A stretch of DNA of 64,000 nucleotides from JABFRJ01 sp963847145 (GCA_963847145.1 CAWJYN010000001.1:248001-312000); one strand, 5' to 3'; shown: positions 25,086-34,740, counted from the stretch's first letter. Notes: generated by a model from the letters alone, not told the origin. Numbers and translations: made by a program.

Positions 25086-27107
25086 TCAATGAACCGTCGT
25101 CGTGCCTGAATGCCATTCGGCCGGCGGCGGCGCCGGATCATCCTCGGGCGAGGCGCCGCCGACATGGTAACCCTCGACCGTCTTGTGCAGCAGGGCTTGC
25201 AGCACCATCGGCTCGCCAGCAACGAGCGCGGCGCGCAGTTGTTCAAGTACCCCCTCGAGCTTTTCGAGGCTCAGATAGGGTTCCATGCTGCGCTGGATGC
25301 GCGGGTGCTCGGTGCCGGCCGTATTGGCACCAATCAACAGCTCTTCGCGGAGTTTCTCGCCGGGGCGAAGCCCAACGTAGTCGATCTCGATGTCGCCTTG
25401 CGGATTGTTGGCGTCACGCACCTCGCGGCCCATCAGTCGCACCATAGAACGCGCAAGGTCATCAATTTTGACGGGCTCCCCCATGTCGAGAACGAACACT
25501 TCTCCACCCGTCGCCATGGCACCCGCCTGGATCACGAGCGTTGCAGCTTCCGGGATCGACATGAAATAGCGGATCATGCCGGGGTGCGTCACCGTAACCG
25601 GGCCACCGCGCGCGATCTGCTTGCGGAACAGACGAACGACCGAACCCGAGCTATCGAGAACATTGCCGAAACGCACCATCGTGAACGTGGTGCGTTGGCC
25701 CGGTTCGTCGGCGCGCGCCTGCAGCACCATCTCGGCCAGCCGTTTGCTGGCCCCCATCAAACTAGAGGGCCGCACGGCCTTATCGGTTGAAATCAGCACG
25801 AAGCGCTCGACGCCGGCCCGCTCGGCGGCCTCTGCAACTGTCAGCGTCCCGAAGGTGTTGTTACGGAAGCCGACGACAGGGTTCACTTCGACGATCGGCA
25901 CATGCTTGAAAGCGGCGGCGTGATAAATGGTATGAATAGCGTGCAGTGCGATCGTCCGGGCCACCAGGTCCGCATCGAGAACCGAGCCCAGAACCGCGAT
26001 AACGGCGGGTCGTTCAACAGTCGAGAGCAGCCCGGCAATGGCGACGCGCACTTCACTCTCAATCTCGTAAAGCGCGTTTTCTGACGCTTCGAACAACACG
26101 AGGGTGCGCGGGCCTTGCCGCAAGATCTGGCGGACCAGTTCAGACCCGATCGAGCCACCCGCGCCCGTCACCATAACGTGTTTGCCCGCCACGCAACGCG
26201 CGAGCAATGCCGGGTCTGGGGGGACTGGATCGCGGCCCAGCAAATCTTCCGCTTCGACTGCGCGCAGACTGCTGACGGTCACGCGGCCCGATGCGATGTC
26301 TTCCAGCTGCGGTAGCGTGCGGACTGCGACCGGATGCGGCTCAAGGTGATGCAACACCTCGGCTCGCTCTTGCCGCGTCGCATTCGGCAGCGCCAGCAAG
26401 ACCTCTTCGATACTGTGTCTTTCAATAAGGCCCGCTAAGCGCTCAGGCCGGAACACTTTGTTACCACCGACATACTGACCCCACAGATTGCTGTTCATAT
26501 CGATAAAACCATGGCACTGGTAGCGATCCGAGCGCTCCAGCGCCTCCGCCAGTTGCAGTCCAAGCGGTCCTGCGCCCCATATGAGCACGTTCGTTTGCGC
26601 GCGGTCGGCGCTCACCGGTGCGGGGCTACTTCTGTTCAGCACGCGCGCCGCAATTTGCCGGGTCAGCAACGTGCCGGAGGTCCCTAGGACCCAGTAAAGC
26701 ACCATGGCCGTCCGCGGGGTGCCCTGCAGACCGGTCATAAAGATGAGCAACGCCCATATCAGGATCGACAGCGCAAGGGCTGCAGCGATGCGATTGACCG
26801 CGCGGCCACCAATATAGCGGGTCACCAGACGGTAGAGACCGAACTCGGCGAACGCGAGCACACCAAGGACCGGCACCGACATCATCAGAATTCGAAAGCG
26901 CCAGTCGTCGGGCGTGTAGCCCCAACCGTAACGCAACGCAAATGAGAGCCAAACCGCAAGCGCGAGAACAGCGCTATCGACGGCAACGACAATCGTCCGC
27001 TTCTGATAGCGGCCAAGCCCTATGAGCCACGCTGCCAGCCGGCGGCGTGTTTCCCTGATCTGGCGCTCAAAGTCCCCGAAGGTCACGCTGTATTCCCGGC
27101 TATGCAA
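25086..27107 (-). CDS. Membrane-bound nucleoside-diphosphate sugar 4,6-dehydratase/epimerase (CapD/FlaA1 long form)
   Basis: A 673-residue protein. Four transmembrane helices occupy about residues 35-150, followed by a CoA-binding-like Rossmann domain (VLIWGAGPLGLQLAEAL) and an SDR catalytic domain from about residue 305. That domain has the NAD motif MVTGAGGSIGSELVRQIL, and STDKAVRPSSLMGASKR, in which Met replaces the usual catalytic Tyr, as in long-form CapD/WbpM/PglF enzymes. These make UDP-4-keto-6-deoxy-GlcNAc for surface polysaccharides or glycoproteins. No glycosyltransferase or Wzx/Wzy gene is next to it here. 317 bases without genes precede it. Confidence 0.92.
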   Translation of the reverse strand: MHSREYSVTFGDFERQIRETRRRLAAWLIGLGRYQKRTIVVAVDSAVLALAVWLSFALRYGWGYTPDDWRFRILMMSVPVLGVLAFAEFGLYRLVTRYIGGRAVNRIAAALALSILIWALLIFMTGLQGTPRTAMVLYWVLGTSGTLLTRQIAARVLNRSSPAPVSADRAQTNVLIWGAGPLGLQLAEALERSDRYQCHGFIDMNSNLWGQYVGGNKVFRPERLAGLIERHSIEEVLLALPNATRQERAEVLHHLEPHPVAVRTLPQLEDIASGRVTVSSLRAVEAEDLLGRDPVPPDPALLARCVAGKHVMVTGAGGSIGSELVRQILRQGPRTLVLFEASENALYEIESEVRVAIAGLLSTVERPAVIAVLGSVLDADLVARTIALHAIHTIYHAAAFKHVPIVEVNPVVGFRNNTFGTLTVAEAAERAGVERFVLISTDKAVRPSSLMGASKRLAEMVLQARADEPGQRTTFTMVRFGNVLDSSGSVVRLFRKQIARGGPVTVTHPGMIRYFMSIPEAATLVIQAGAMATGGEVFVLDMGEPVKIDDLARSMVRLMGREVRDANNPQGDIEIDYVGLRPGEKLREELLIGANTAGTEHPRIQRSMEPYLSLEKLEGVLEQLRAALVAGEPMVLQALLHKTVEGYHVGGASPEDDPAPPPAEWHSGTTTVH

Positions 27108-27424
27108 CAGAGCCGCGGGGTGCTCTCTGGGCCGGACGTCGGCCCCATGTGCTGGTCTGGGCGAGTACGCGATGCCTATAGGCCGGTGAGGTGCGCCGGG
27201 GAAGATGCTGAAAGGTAACGCCGCGCCGATTTCAGCCCTGACTAGGGATATCTAGGCGAAACGCTCAGGAAATTGAAAGTTGTTGCCAAATAATTCGAGC
27301 CGTTCGGACGCTGGCCGGTGATATCCAGCGGGCGCTGACATGGTTGGCCCTCCGGTGCTCGCGGGTGTTCACCCATTGCCCCCCCAAGGGCCCAATCCCG
27401 GCATGCCGAACGCCGACACCCGCG
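27108..27424. other. Non-coding stretch between capD-like gene and fabI
   Basis: I see no credible gene here. It is the upstream region of the capD-like gene and the downstream region of fabI, both on the minus strand. A relatively AT-rich patch at about 27265-27300 stands out from the GC-rich surroundings and could hold the capD-like promoter, but I cannot assign boxes. No convincing terminator hairpin follows fabI. Confidence 0.5.
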
Positions 27425-28276
27425 CTATTTCTTCATCGCCGCGGCAAGTGCATCGTCCTGCGCCTTTAGTGCTTCCAGTGTCGGCATTGAAATCACGTTA
27501 TAACCGCAGTCAACAAAGTGCGTTTCGCCTGTCACGCCGCCACCGAGATCGGACAGCAGGTAGAGGGCCGACCCGCCCACTTCATCGAGGTGAGGTGTCC
27601 GCCGCAGAGGGGCATGCGCCGCTTGGAAGTTGAAGATCACGCGCGCGTCCGAGATTGCCGCGCCAGCCAGCGTCCGCATCGGTCCGGCCGAAAGTGCATT
27701 GACGCGGATCCCCTGCGGGCCGAGGTCGGCGGCGAGATAACGCACACTGGCTTCGAGGGCTGCCTTGGCCACGCCCATCACGTTGTAGGACGGCACCACG
27801 CGGGTCGCGCCACCATAGGTCAGCGTCAACAGCGAGCCGCCATCTTTCATGAGCGGGGCAGCGCGCTTGGCAATCTCGGTGAACGAGAAGCACGAGATGA
27901 CCATCGAATTCACGAAATTCTCGCGCGTCGTATCAGAGTAGCGTCCGCCCAGTTCCTTGCGATCTGAAAACGCCAGCGCGTGAACAACGAAATCGAGGCC
28001 GCCCCAGGCGCTGTCGATCTTGTTGAAGACCGCATCGACACTCGCGAGATCGTTCACATCGCATGGTTCGATAATCTCGGACTTGACGCTTTCAGCCAAG
28101 GGAATCGCGCGGCGGCCGAAGGCATCACCTTGATAGGTAAATGCCAGCTTGGCACCCTGGCCGGCCAATACGCGGGCAATGCCCCAGGCGATCGACCGCT
28201 CGTTGGCGACGCCCATGATCAGGCCGCGTTTGCCGGCCATGATCGGTCCGGGGGTGGCGACATCTCGGCTGTTCAT
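27425..28276 (-). CDS. fabI: Enoyl-[acyl-carrier-protein] reductase FabI
   Basis: A 283-residue SDR that performs the last reduction in each round of fatty acid elongation. The NADH motif region GLIMGVANERSIAWGIARVL is the FabI form, and the active-site Tyr-x6-Lys is in SYNVMGVAKAALEASVRYLA. YGGATRVVPSYN and LSAGPMRTLA also match, including the loop that closes over substrate and triclosan. The start at 28276 (MNSRDVATPGPIM) is chosen; an upstream in-frame ATG adds an unconserved leader. It is the third gene of fabA-fabB-fabI. The C-terminus carries a short acidic/alanine extension (LKAQDDALAAAMKK). Confidence 0.95.
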   Translation of the reverse strand: MNSRDVATPGPIMAGKRGLIMGVANERSIAWGIARVLAGQGAKLAFTYQGDAFGRRAIPLAESVKSEIIEPCDVNDLASVDAVFNKIDSAWGGLDFVVHALAFSDRKELGGRYSDTTRENFVNSMVISCFSFTEIAKRAAPLMKDGGSLLTLTYGGATRVVPSYNVMGVAKAALEASVRYLAADLGPQGIRVNALSAGPMRTLAGAAISDARVIFNFQAAHAPLRRTPHLDEVGGSALYLLSDLGGGVTGETHFVDCGYNVISMPTLEALKAQDDALAAAMKK

Positions 28277-28441
28277 TCTGGCTCGCTTTCGTCGTTTGGC
28301 GATCCGGGCGACGCGTTGCCACGCACTCCGATCGAGGAGGCCCTGAAAAGCCTCGCTTCTGTGGACCTCACCCATGGCAACTCAACTCTTGGCGTCAGCG
28401 TGCGGATGCGGCTGCCGCGCAAGGCGAAAGTGCCTTTCGGG

Positions 28442-29677
28442 TTAACCATCCAGCCGCTTGAACACCAAAGTCGCATTAGTTCCGCCAAATCCGAAGCTGT
28501 TCGACATGACACAGTTAAGACCGGAGACTTCTTTGCGTTCGCGCAGGATCGGCATGTCGGCAAACGCCGGGTCGATGTCCTCGATATGGGCGCTCTCGCA
28601 AAGGAAGCCATTGTTGAGCATGATGAGCGAGAAAATCGCCTCCTGCACGCCGATGGCACCGAGGGAATGCCCGGTCAGTGACTTTGTTGACGAAATGTAC
28701 GGCGCCTTGTCGGCGCCAAATACTTCGCGGATTGCACTGATCTCGCGCTCGTCGCCGACCGGCGTACCAGTGCCATGAGGATTGATGTAGTCGACATTCG
28801 GCGTGCCCTTGCCGTCGAAGCCCTTCATGGCTAACCGCATGCAGCGGACAGCGCCTTCGCCTGATGGCGCGACCATGTCGAAACCATCGGAGGTTGCACC
28901 ATAGCCTGCGACTTCGCCATAAATTTTGGCGCCGCGCGCGCGCGCGCGCTCCAGTTCCTCCAGTACCAGCATGCCGGCGCCGCCCGCGATAACGAACCCG
29001 TCGCGGTTCTTATCATAGGCGCGGCTGGCCTTTGATGGTGTGTCGTTGAACTTCGAGCTCATGGCGCCCATGGCGTCGAACAGCGATGAGAGGGTCCATT
29101 CCAGTTCTTCGCAACCACCAGCAAACATCACGTCTTGTTTGCCGTATTGAATCATCTCAGTGGCATTGCCAATGCAGTGCGCGCTGGTCGAGCAGGCCGA
29201 CGTGATGGAGTAGTTGACGCCCTTGATCTGGAACGAAGTGGCGAGCACGGCCGACGGTCCGGAGCACATCGCTTTTGGAACTTCGAAGGGGCCAATTTTC
29301 TTGGGGGCCTTGTTGGCGCGTGTCACGTCCGCTGCACTAACAATAGCGAGGGTCGACGGCCCGCCTGAGCCGGCAATGATCCCGGTCCGCTCATTTATGA
29401 TATCCTTGGCCTCGAGACCGGCGTCGCGGATCGCCTGCTCCATTGCGATGTAACTCCACGCCACACCAGATTCCATAAAGCGCTTCGGCTTGCGCGGCAC
29501 CAAGGCTGCCCAGTCGAGCTTCGGCTCGCCATGAACTTGGCACTTGAAGCCCATTTCGGCATACTTTTCGGCGCGGCCAATGCCCGATTTGGCTTCGCGC
29601 AAGGAGGCCATGACCTCTTGCGTCGAGTTGCCGATCGAGGACACGATTCCCATGCCTGTGACGACGACGCGTCTCAT
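28442..29677 (-). CDS. fabB: 3-oxoacyl-[acyl-carrier-protein] synthase I FabB
   Basis: A 411-residue condensing enzyme. The catalytic cysteine is C162 in SITSACSTSAHCIGNA and the two active-site histidines are in NPHGTGTPVGDER and KSLTGHSLGAIG. FabB elongates the cis-3-decenoyl intermediate made by FabA and so is required for anaerobic-type unsaturated fatty acid synthesis. The pairing with fabA directly upstream (104-base gap) supports FabB rather than FabF. The gene contains a (CG)n run at about 28935-28949 encoding ERARARG. Confidence 0.95.
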   Translation of the reverse strand: MRRVVVTGMGIVSSIGNSTQEVMASLREAKSGIGRAEKYAEMGFKCQVHGEPKLDWAALVPRKPKRFMESGVAWSYIAMEQAIRDAGLEAKDIINERTGIIAGSGGPSTLAIVSAADVTRANKAPKKIGPFEVPKAMCSGPSAVLATSFQIKGVNYSITSACSTSAHCIGNATEMIQYGKQDVMFAGGCEELEWTLSSLFDAMGAMSSKFNDTPSKASRAYDKNRDGFVIAGGAGMLVLEELERARARGAKIYGEVAGYGATSDGFDMVAPSGEGAVRCMRLAMKGFDGKGTPNVDYINPHGTGTPVGDEREISAIREVFGADKAPYISSTKSLTGHSLGAIGVQEAIFSLIMLNNGFLCESAHIEDIDPAFADMPILRERKEVSGLNCVMSNSFGFGGTNATLVFKRLDG

Positions 29678-29781
29678 GTCAGATCCTCTGCTGCTGATGC
29701 ATGCGCTGTTTGCGCAGATTGTGTGGCGCCGACGGTGCCATGTCTTGATCTGGGTTCATTGCGCCGCGCCTGTTCCAACGC

Positions 29782-30306
29782 TCAGCTGGCAGCGGCCGGT
29801 TCAAGGAATACCTTGAGGTCGGTGGCTTGGTAAAAGACCTCACCATCGGCCTTCATAACGCCATCAGCAACGGCAAGCTTGAGCTTTCTCAGGATGATCG
29901 ACTTGAAATCAACGACATATTCAAGGCGCTTGACCTTGGGGGTCACCATTCCGGTGAATTTGCACTCGCCTACGCCGCGGGCGCGGCCACGGCCCGGCGC
30001 ACCAAGCCAGCCAAGATAGAACCCGGTCAGCTGCCACAACGCGTCCAGCCCAAGGCATCCGGGCATAACGGGGTCGTTGTTGAAATGGCAGGAAAAAAAC
30101 CAGTCGGTTGCCGGATTGCCCGCAATATCGAACGCGGCCGTGATCTGGCCTTTGCCGTGCGCGCCACCGGTTTCGGTTACTGATGTGATCCGTTCAAACA
30201 TCAGCATCGGCGGCAGCGGCAATTGCGCATTGCCTGGCCCAAACAACTCACCGCGCCCGCAGCGCAGCAAATCTTCGTAGTCGTAGCTTGATTTCCGTTC
30301 GGCCAT
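29782..30306 (-). CDS. fabA: Bifunctional 3-hydroxydecanoyl-ACP dehydratase/isomerase FabA
   Basis: A 174-residue hot-dog fold protein, two residues longer than E. coli FabA. The catalytic pair is H74 in FSCHFNNDPVMPG and D88 in LGLDALWQLTGFYLGW, with the same spacing as E. coli H70/D84. It dehydrates 3-hydroxydecanoyl-ACP and isomerises the product, branching to unsaturated fatty acids with FabB. The start MAERKSSYDYEDLL is preferred over an upstream in-frame codon. First gene of fabA-fabB-fabI; divergent from hemB across 285 bases. No Irr/Fur-type regulator gene, a frequent fabA neighbour in Rhizobiales, is present. Confidence 0.96.
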   Translation of the reverse strand: MAERKSSYDYEDLLRCGRGELFGPGNAQLPLPPMLMFERITSVTETGGAHGKGQITAAFDIAGNPATDWFFSCHFNNDPVMPGCLGLDALWQLTGFYLGWLGAPGRGRARGVGECKFTGMVTPKVKRLEYVVDFKSIILRKLKLAVADGVMKADGEVFYQATDLKVFLEPAAAS

Positions 30307-30493
30307 CCCGCGTTGTCCCAGGGCTTGGACCGGCTCCGCGCCGGCGGTGTCGTCTCGCGCCTTGTTCAAGCGCGCCACCCTATTTCAGGGCGCCGGGGCG
30401 TCCATATCACACACATTCCGCGATCAAAAGCGCCGGTTGAGGCTCTTCCGGACCGTCTCAACACTTAACGTCGTTCTTTGAGTGTTTCTGGGG

Positions 30494-30517
30494 CTGTTGC
30501 TGGGACTGTTGCTGGGA
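30494..30517. repeat. Two tandem copies of a 12-base unit upstream of hemB
   Basis: ctgttgctggga is repeated exactly at 30494-30505 and 30506-30517, with a partial third start (ctg). It lies in the fabA-hemB intergenic region about 75 bases before the hemB ATG. The 285-base region otherwise shows no clear operator. Confidence 0.7.
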
Positions 30518-30591
30518 CTGGCGGAATGGCAGTCTCCCGGTGCAGTATACGGCAACAGCGCCGCACACGCCGATGATCTGGGAAGCCCGCC

Positions 30592-31638
30592 ATGTCTGAC
30601 AAGCGACAGATGTTCCAGACCCGTTCGGCGGCGACGGCGTTGCCCGGTCAATATCCGGCCGTGCGGTTGCGACGTAATCGCAAGGCGGACTGGTCGCGCC
30701 GGCTGAACGCGGAGAACCGGCTGACTGTTGATGATCTGATCTGGCCGATCTTCCTGATCGACAGTCAGACGTCACGGGTTCCGGTGGCACACATGCCCGG
30801 GGTTGATCGCATCAACATTCATGAGGCGGTGCGCGAGGCGGAGCGGGCGGCAAGCCTTGGCATTCCGGCCATCGCGCCGTTCCCTTACATTGACCCAGCG
30901 CTGCGAGATCCCACTGGCAGCGAGGCCGTCAAGGCGACTAACCTGATGTGTCAGGCCGCGCGTGCTATCAAGCGCGCCGTCCCGGAATTGGGGCTGATCA
31001 CCGATGCCGCACTCGATCCCTATACAAGTCACGGCCATGACGGGCTGATCGATGCCGACGGCCGCATTCTCAACGATGATACGATCACGGTTCTCTGCCG
31101 CCAGGCGTTAGCTCTGGCCGATGCTGGCGTCGATTGCATCTCGCCCTCCGACATGATGGATGGCCGTGTCGGCGCGATCCGGGCGGCACTTGATGGCGCC
31201 GGCTTTCAAGACGTCCAGATCATGTCATACGCGGCCAAATATGCGTCCGGTTTTTATGGACCGTTCCGCGACGCCATCGGTACGTCGGTCACGTTGGTGG
31301 GTGACAAGCGCACCTATCAAATGGATCCCGCAAACACGGATGAGGCGATTCGTGAGGTTGCGCTCGATATCGCCGAGGGTGCCGACATGGTGATGGTGAA
31401 GCCAGGCATGCCCTATCTCGATGTGGTGCGGCGCGTGAAAGAGACGTTTGGCGTACCGACATTTGCCTATCAGGTCTCGGGAGAGTACGCGATGCTGACG
31501 GCTGCGATCCAGAATGGCTGGCTCGACGGCGGCCGCGTCATCCCGGAAGCGCTGCTGGCGTTCAAGCGCGCCGGCGCCGATGGTATTCTTACGTACTTTG
31601 CGCCCGAAATGGCAAAACGGCTCAAAGCCCAGGCGTGA
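30592..31638 (+). CDS. hemB: Delta-aminolevulinic acid dehydratase (porphobilinogen synthase)
   Basis: A 348-residue HemB, condensing two 5-aminolevulinate to porphobilinogen in tetrapyrrole synthesis. The two Schiff-base lysines are K216 in SYAAKYASGFYGPFRDA and K270 in MVMVKPGMPYLD. The metal site has ALDPYTSHGHDG, the aspartate-rich magnesium type, rather than the cysteine-rich zinc type. The N-terminal arm (RLRRNRKADWSRRL) is typical. The TGA overlaps the GTG of the next gene by four bases, so the LivH-like protein is translationally coupled to HemB. Confidence 0.97.
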   Translation: MSDKRQMFQTRSAATALPGQYPAVRLRRNRKADWSRRLNAENRLTVDDLIWPIFLIDSQTSRVPVAHMPGVDRINIHEAVREAERAASLGIPAIAPFPYIDPALRDPTGSEAVKATNLMCQAARAIKRAVPELGLITDAALDPYTSHGHDGLIDADGRILNDDTITVLCRQALALADAGVDCISPSDMMDGRVGAIRAALDGAGFQDVQIMSYAAKYASGFYGPFRDAIGTSVTLVGDKRTYQMDPANTDEAIREVALDIAEGADMVMVKPGMPYLDVVRRVKETFGVPTFAYQVSGEYAMLTAAIQNGWLDGGRVIPEALLAFKRAGADGILTYFAPEMAKRLKAQA

Positions 31639-33002
31639 GCATACGGGCCGCACAATTGTGGCGGAGCGTTTGGCTCCTTGTGGCGCTGCCTCTGGTTCTG
31701 GCCGGCTGCACGCAACTGATTGATAGCGACGCGGCGCGTGTGTGCCGCACGTTGCTGCCCGTCCTCGATCGACATGCCGACAGCGTATCGATTGCCCAGC
31801 TGGTGATCAGTGGACGTTCGCCGGCCAAAGAGCAGGCCGTTGCCATCGACTATCGGACGTCCCACTCAGGCGCTGCGTCCCGGCGCGTTTCGTGCCTGTT
31901 CAAGGCAGAGACGCCTGGCGACCGCCGTGATCCGGCGCTTGGGGTTGCGGCGCTGCTGGTGTCGGTCATCACCGATGATGGCGCGCTGGGGTCTGTCCGG
32001 CTTCATCTGCTCAAGCAGAACTGGATCGCCCGTGGCGGTTCAGCCGCCAGCGATCCTGCACCCTATGCGACGATGGGCGCTGTGCCGAGTGTACCACGTT
32101 GGCTAGCGGTGACAGTGCAGCATAGCGTATCAGCCCTGCCGATCATTTCGATCTATGCGTTGCTGGCTGCGGCTTATGCGCTTGTTTATGGCTTGGTCGG
32201 CCGCATCAATCTCGCCTTCGGCGAATTGACGGTTCTGGCCGGATACGGTGCCTTCCTCGGGTTCACGATTTTTGACGGCCAGGGGGCGTTGCTCGCCGGC
32301 CTTGTAGGTGCCTTCCTGCTGGCGCTCTACACTGGCCTCAGCCAAGGCGCGGCGCTTGGCCGCTGGGTTCTCGAACCTTTGGTGGGGCGACGCGGCCAGC
32401 ATGTGCTGATCGCCACCAGCGGGTTGTCGCTTTTCTGGTCGGAGCTGATGCGGCTCAGCCAAGGCAGCGGCCATCGCTGGATTGGCCCCGTATTCAACCG
32501 CCCGCTCGCACTGATGCGCGACGGCGGTTACGTGGTCACTGTGACGCCGATGGCGCTGCTGCTCCCATTGGTGGCCGGAGCCGGCGCATTGGGGCTGTTG
32601 GCGCTCATGCAACGCTCAACATTCGGCCGCCGGTGGCGCGCCTTCGCCGATGATCCAAAAGCCGCAGAGCTGTTGGGCACCGACCCGCAGCGTCTTATTC
32701 TGTTGACAATGGCAGCAGCGTCCGGCTGCACAGCATTGGCGGGCCTGCTGACGACGCTCTACTACGGCGGCGTCGGTTTCTCGGGCGGGCAGATGACTGG
32801 CCTGAAAGCGCTGATTGCAGCCGTGATCGGCGGCATCGGCTCGGTGCCTGGAGCCTTGCTGGGTGGTGTTGTGCTCGGCGTGGCAGAGACACTATGGTCC
32901 GCGCTCTTTGCGATCGAGACGCGTGATCCGGCGATTTTCGTGCTGCTGTGTGTGCTGCTTGCTGTGCGCCCTGACGGCCTGCTTGGGCGGCGCACGACCT
33001 GA
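31635..33002 (+). CDS. LivH-type branched-chain ABC permease with N-terminal lipoprotein-like domain
   Basis: A 455-residue protein; ordinary LivH permeases have about 290. Residues 1-24 look like a lipoprotein signal with the lipobox LAGC, and residues 25-145 form a soluble, probably periplasmic domain with two further cysteines (RVCRTLL, VSCLFK). From about residue 150 the LivH permease begins: YALVYGLVGRINLAFGEL, GTDPQRLILLTMAAASGC, and GLKALIAAVIGGIGSVPGAL. No LivM, LivG, LivF or binding-protein gene is adjacent. It starts at a GTG inside the hemB stop. The N-domain could be a tethered ligand- or partner-binding module; whether the signal is cleaved, which would leave the permease separate, cannot be told. 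Confidence 0.82.
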   Translation: MSIRAAQLWRSVWLLVALPLVLAGCTQLIDSDAARVCRTLLPVLDRHADSVSIAQLVISGRSPAKEQAVAIDYRTSHSGAASRRVSCLFKAETPGDRRDPALGVAALLVSVITDDGALGSVRLHLLKQNWIARGGSAASDPAPYATMGAVPSVPRWLAVTVQHSVSALPIISIYALLAAAYALVYGLVGRINLAFGELTVLAGYGAFLGFTIFDGQGALLAGLVGAFLLALYTGLSQGAALGRWVLEPLVGRRGQHVLIATSGLSLFWSELMRLSQGSGHRWIGPVFNRPLALMRDGGYVVTVTPMALLLPLVAGAGALGLLALMQRSTFGRRWRAFADDPKAAELLGTDPQRLILLTMAAASGCTALAGLLTTLYYGGVGFSGGQMTGLKALIAAVIGGIGSVPGALLGGVVLGVAETLWSALFAIETRDPAIFVLLCVLLAVRPDGLLGRRTT

Positions 33003-33027
33003 CAGCACTGGCCACGCGCGCAGACCT

Positions 33028-34740
33028 TTAGCGCTTCAGCAGAAACAAAAGTACCACATTCAGTGCCAGCAAGATGAGTGCCAGCGTTCGCCAGACGCCA
33101 ACCGGGTTGCGCTCCAGTAGTGGACGTGGCCGGTCATAGCCGAGGGCGGCGTTAGGCCGCCGAAGATCCTCCACGAGTGCTGACAGCGCATCCGTGCGCT
33201 CGTTGGGTCTTTTGTGGACGGCCTTTTTAAGTGCAGCATCCATCCAAGCGGGAACATCGTCGCGCAGCGCGCGCGCTGAGACATAGGCAAGCCGGTTCAC
33301 ATCGCGCACCGAACCGAAGCCCTTGCTGTACGGCAGGTGTCCGGTTAGCAGTTCGTAGGCAATAGCACCGAGCGCAAATATGTCGGCGCGGTTGGTTGGC
33401 CGTTCGCCAGCGTGATATTCGGGTGCTGTGTAGTCCACTGTGCCGAGCAGGGGCTGTGCCTCGCTCTTGGGTGTCAACTCGTCAAGGCCCGAGGCCCGCG
33501 CTGAGCCGAAGTCGATGATCTTTATGTGCGCGTGGCTGTCGATCATGACGTTGTCAGGCTTGAGGTCCTGGTGGAGAATATCCTTGCGGTGAAATGCCCG
33601 CAGGCCCTTGGCGATTTGATCGACGATATTGCGCACCGTTTCGAGATCGGGCCGCGGATTATCGCGCATCCACTGGCGCAGCGTTTGCCCTTCGAAGTAT
33701 TCGGTCACAGTGTAAAGGTGACGCCGCGCGCGTTCCTGTGGAAGAACTTTCAGCACATGGGGGCTGGCAACCAAGCGGCCGATCCATTCTTCACGCGCAA
33801 ACATGGCGATATAAGCAGGGTCGTCTTCAAAATTCACAGACGGCGTTTTGAGCACGACCTTGTCACCCGTCTTGGTGTCCTCAGCGAGATAAACCTGCGT
33901 GCGGTTGGAGGTGTGCAGTTCACGCACGATGCGGTAGCCGTCAAAGGCGATCCCCGGCGCAAGTTCGGGGGGAAACGGCAGCGTCGTGAGTTGGCCCAAG
34001 TGCCCGGTCGCGTCTGGCCGGCCAGGGTTGTCGACGCGAACAAGTTGACAGGTGATGTTGTCGAGGCTGCCGTTGGCGAGCGCGTGCTCGGCAATGGTGC
34101 GTGCCGCCGTATCAAGGTCAGAGGGGTGCTCGGCGATCACGGTGAGGATTTGTGGTAGGAGCACATGATCGTGCACACCGTCTGTGGTCAGCACAAGAAT
34201 ATCGCCGGCTTCGAGGGATTCAGACCGATAGTCGACCTCGACGTGCTGATCGATACCGATCGCGCGTGACAGATGCTCGTGGCCACGACCGACTTTGAGC
34301 CGATGGTCGCGCGTCCACTGCTCGATGCGGCCATCGCGGACCAGGCTAATGCGTGAATCGCCAGCGTGAAAGATGTGCGCGGTCCCAGCCTTCAGAATAG
34401 CGCCCGAAAATGTCGAAACCATCCCGCGCTCGGAATCATGCCGGCTCTGCCCCTGCGCATAGAGCCACGAATTGACGGCTTTGAGGACCGTCGCCGCAGA
34501 CCGTTTCACACTCCATGAAGCGTGCGTTGCGTAGTAGTCCTCGAGAAAGCTTTTGACACAGCACTCGCTTGCCTCTTTGGCCCCTTCGCTCGAAGACATC
34601 CCGTCCGCGATGGCAATCGCGATCCCATGCGTGGCAACGAGTGCCGCAGCTGGCACGACAACGCCGTAGGAATCATCGTTCCTGGCTTTGCGGCCGGCCA
34701 GCGAGCACTGTCCAACGCTGATGCGCGCGTCTTGGTTCAT
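33028..34740 (-). CDS. Bifunctional PP2C phosphatase / serine-threonine protein kinase, membrane anchored
   Basis: A 570-residue fusion. Residues 1-235 are a PP2C domain: GRKARNDDSYG, IADGMSSSEGAKEAS, FHAGDSRISLVRDG, TTDGVHDHV and the terminal NGSLDNITC. Residues about 265-525 are a Hanks-type kinase: VVLKTPS (ATP lysine), HQDLKPDNVMIDSHAHIKII, DFGSARA, and GTVDYTAPEYHAGERP. A single C-terminal transmembrane helix (about 548-567) anchors it with both catalytic domains in the cytoplasm. It lies 19 bases after the narK-like gene on the same strand; Pseudomonas has the same pairing in its nitrate-assimilation cluster (nasA with a kinase gene). Its targets are unknown; regulation of nitrate transport is a reasonable inference. 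Confidence 0.92.
   Translation of the reverse strand: MNQDARISVGQCSLAGRKARNDDSYGVVVPAAALVATHGIAIAIADGMSSSEGAKEASECCVKSFLEDYYATHASWSVKRSAATVLKAVNSWLYAQGQSRHDSERGMVSTFSGAILKAGTAHIFHAGDSRISLVRDGRIEQWTRDHRLKVGRGHEHLSRAIGIDQHVEVDYRSESLEAGDILVLTTDGVHDHVLLPQILTVIAEHPSDLDTAARTIAEHALANGSLDNITCQLVRVDNPGRPDATGHLGQLTTLPFPPELAPGIAFDGYRIVRELHTSNRTQVYLAEDTKTGDKVVLKTPSVNFEDDPAYIAMFAREEWIGRLVASPHVLKVLPQERARRHLYTVTEYFEGQTLRQWMRDNPRPDLETVRNIVDQIAKGLRAFHRKDILHQDLKPDNVMIDSHAHIKIIDFGSARASGLDELTPKSEAQPLLGTVDYTAPEYHAGERPTNRADIFALGAIAYELLTGHLPYSKGFGSVRDVNRLAYVSARALRDDVPAWMDAALKKAVHKRPNERTDALSALVEDLRRPNAALGYDRPRPLLERNPVGVWRTLALILLALNVVLLFLLKR

Noticed and set aside
28931..28950. (CG)n run that could form Z-DNA or slip
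   Set aside because: It lies in the fabB frame, encodes ERARARG, and the frame is intact; a codon-use effect is enough.
30482..30706. Short leucine-rich frame (GLLLGLLLGL) that could be a leader peptide before hemB
   Set aside because: It is produced by the 12-base tandem repeat, has no good ribosome site, and overlaps the hemB start in another frame.
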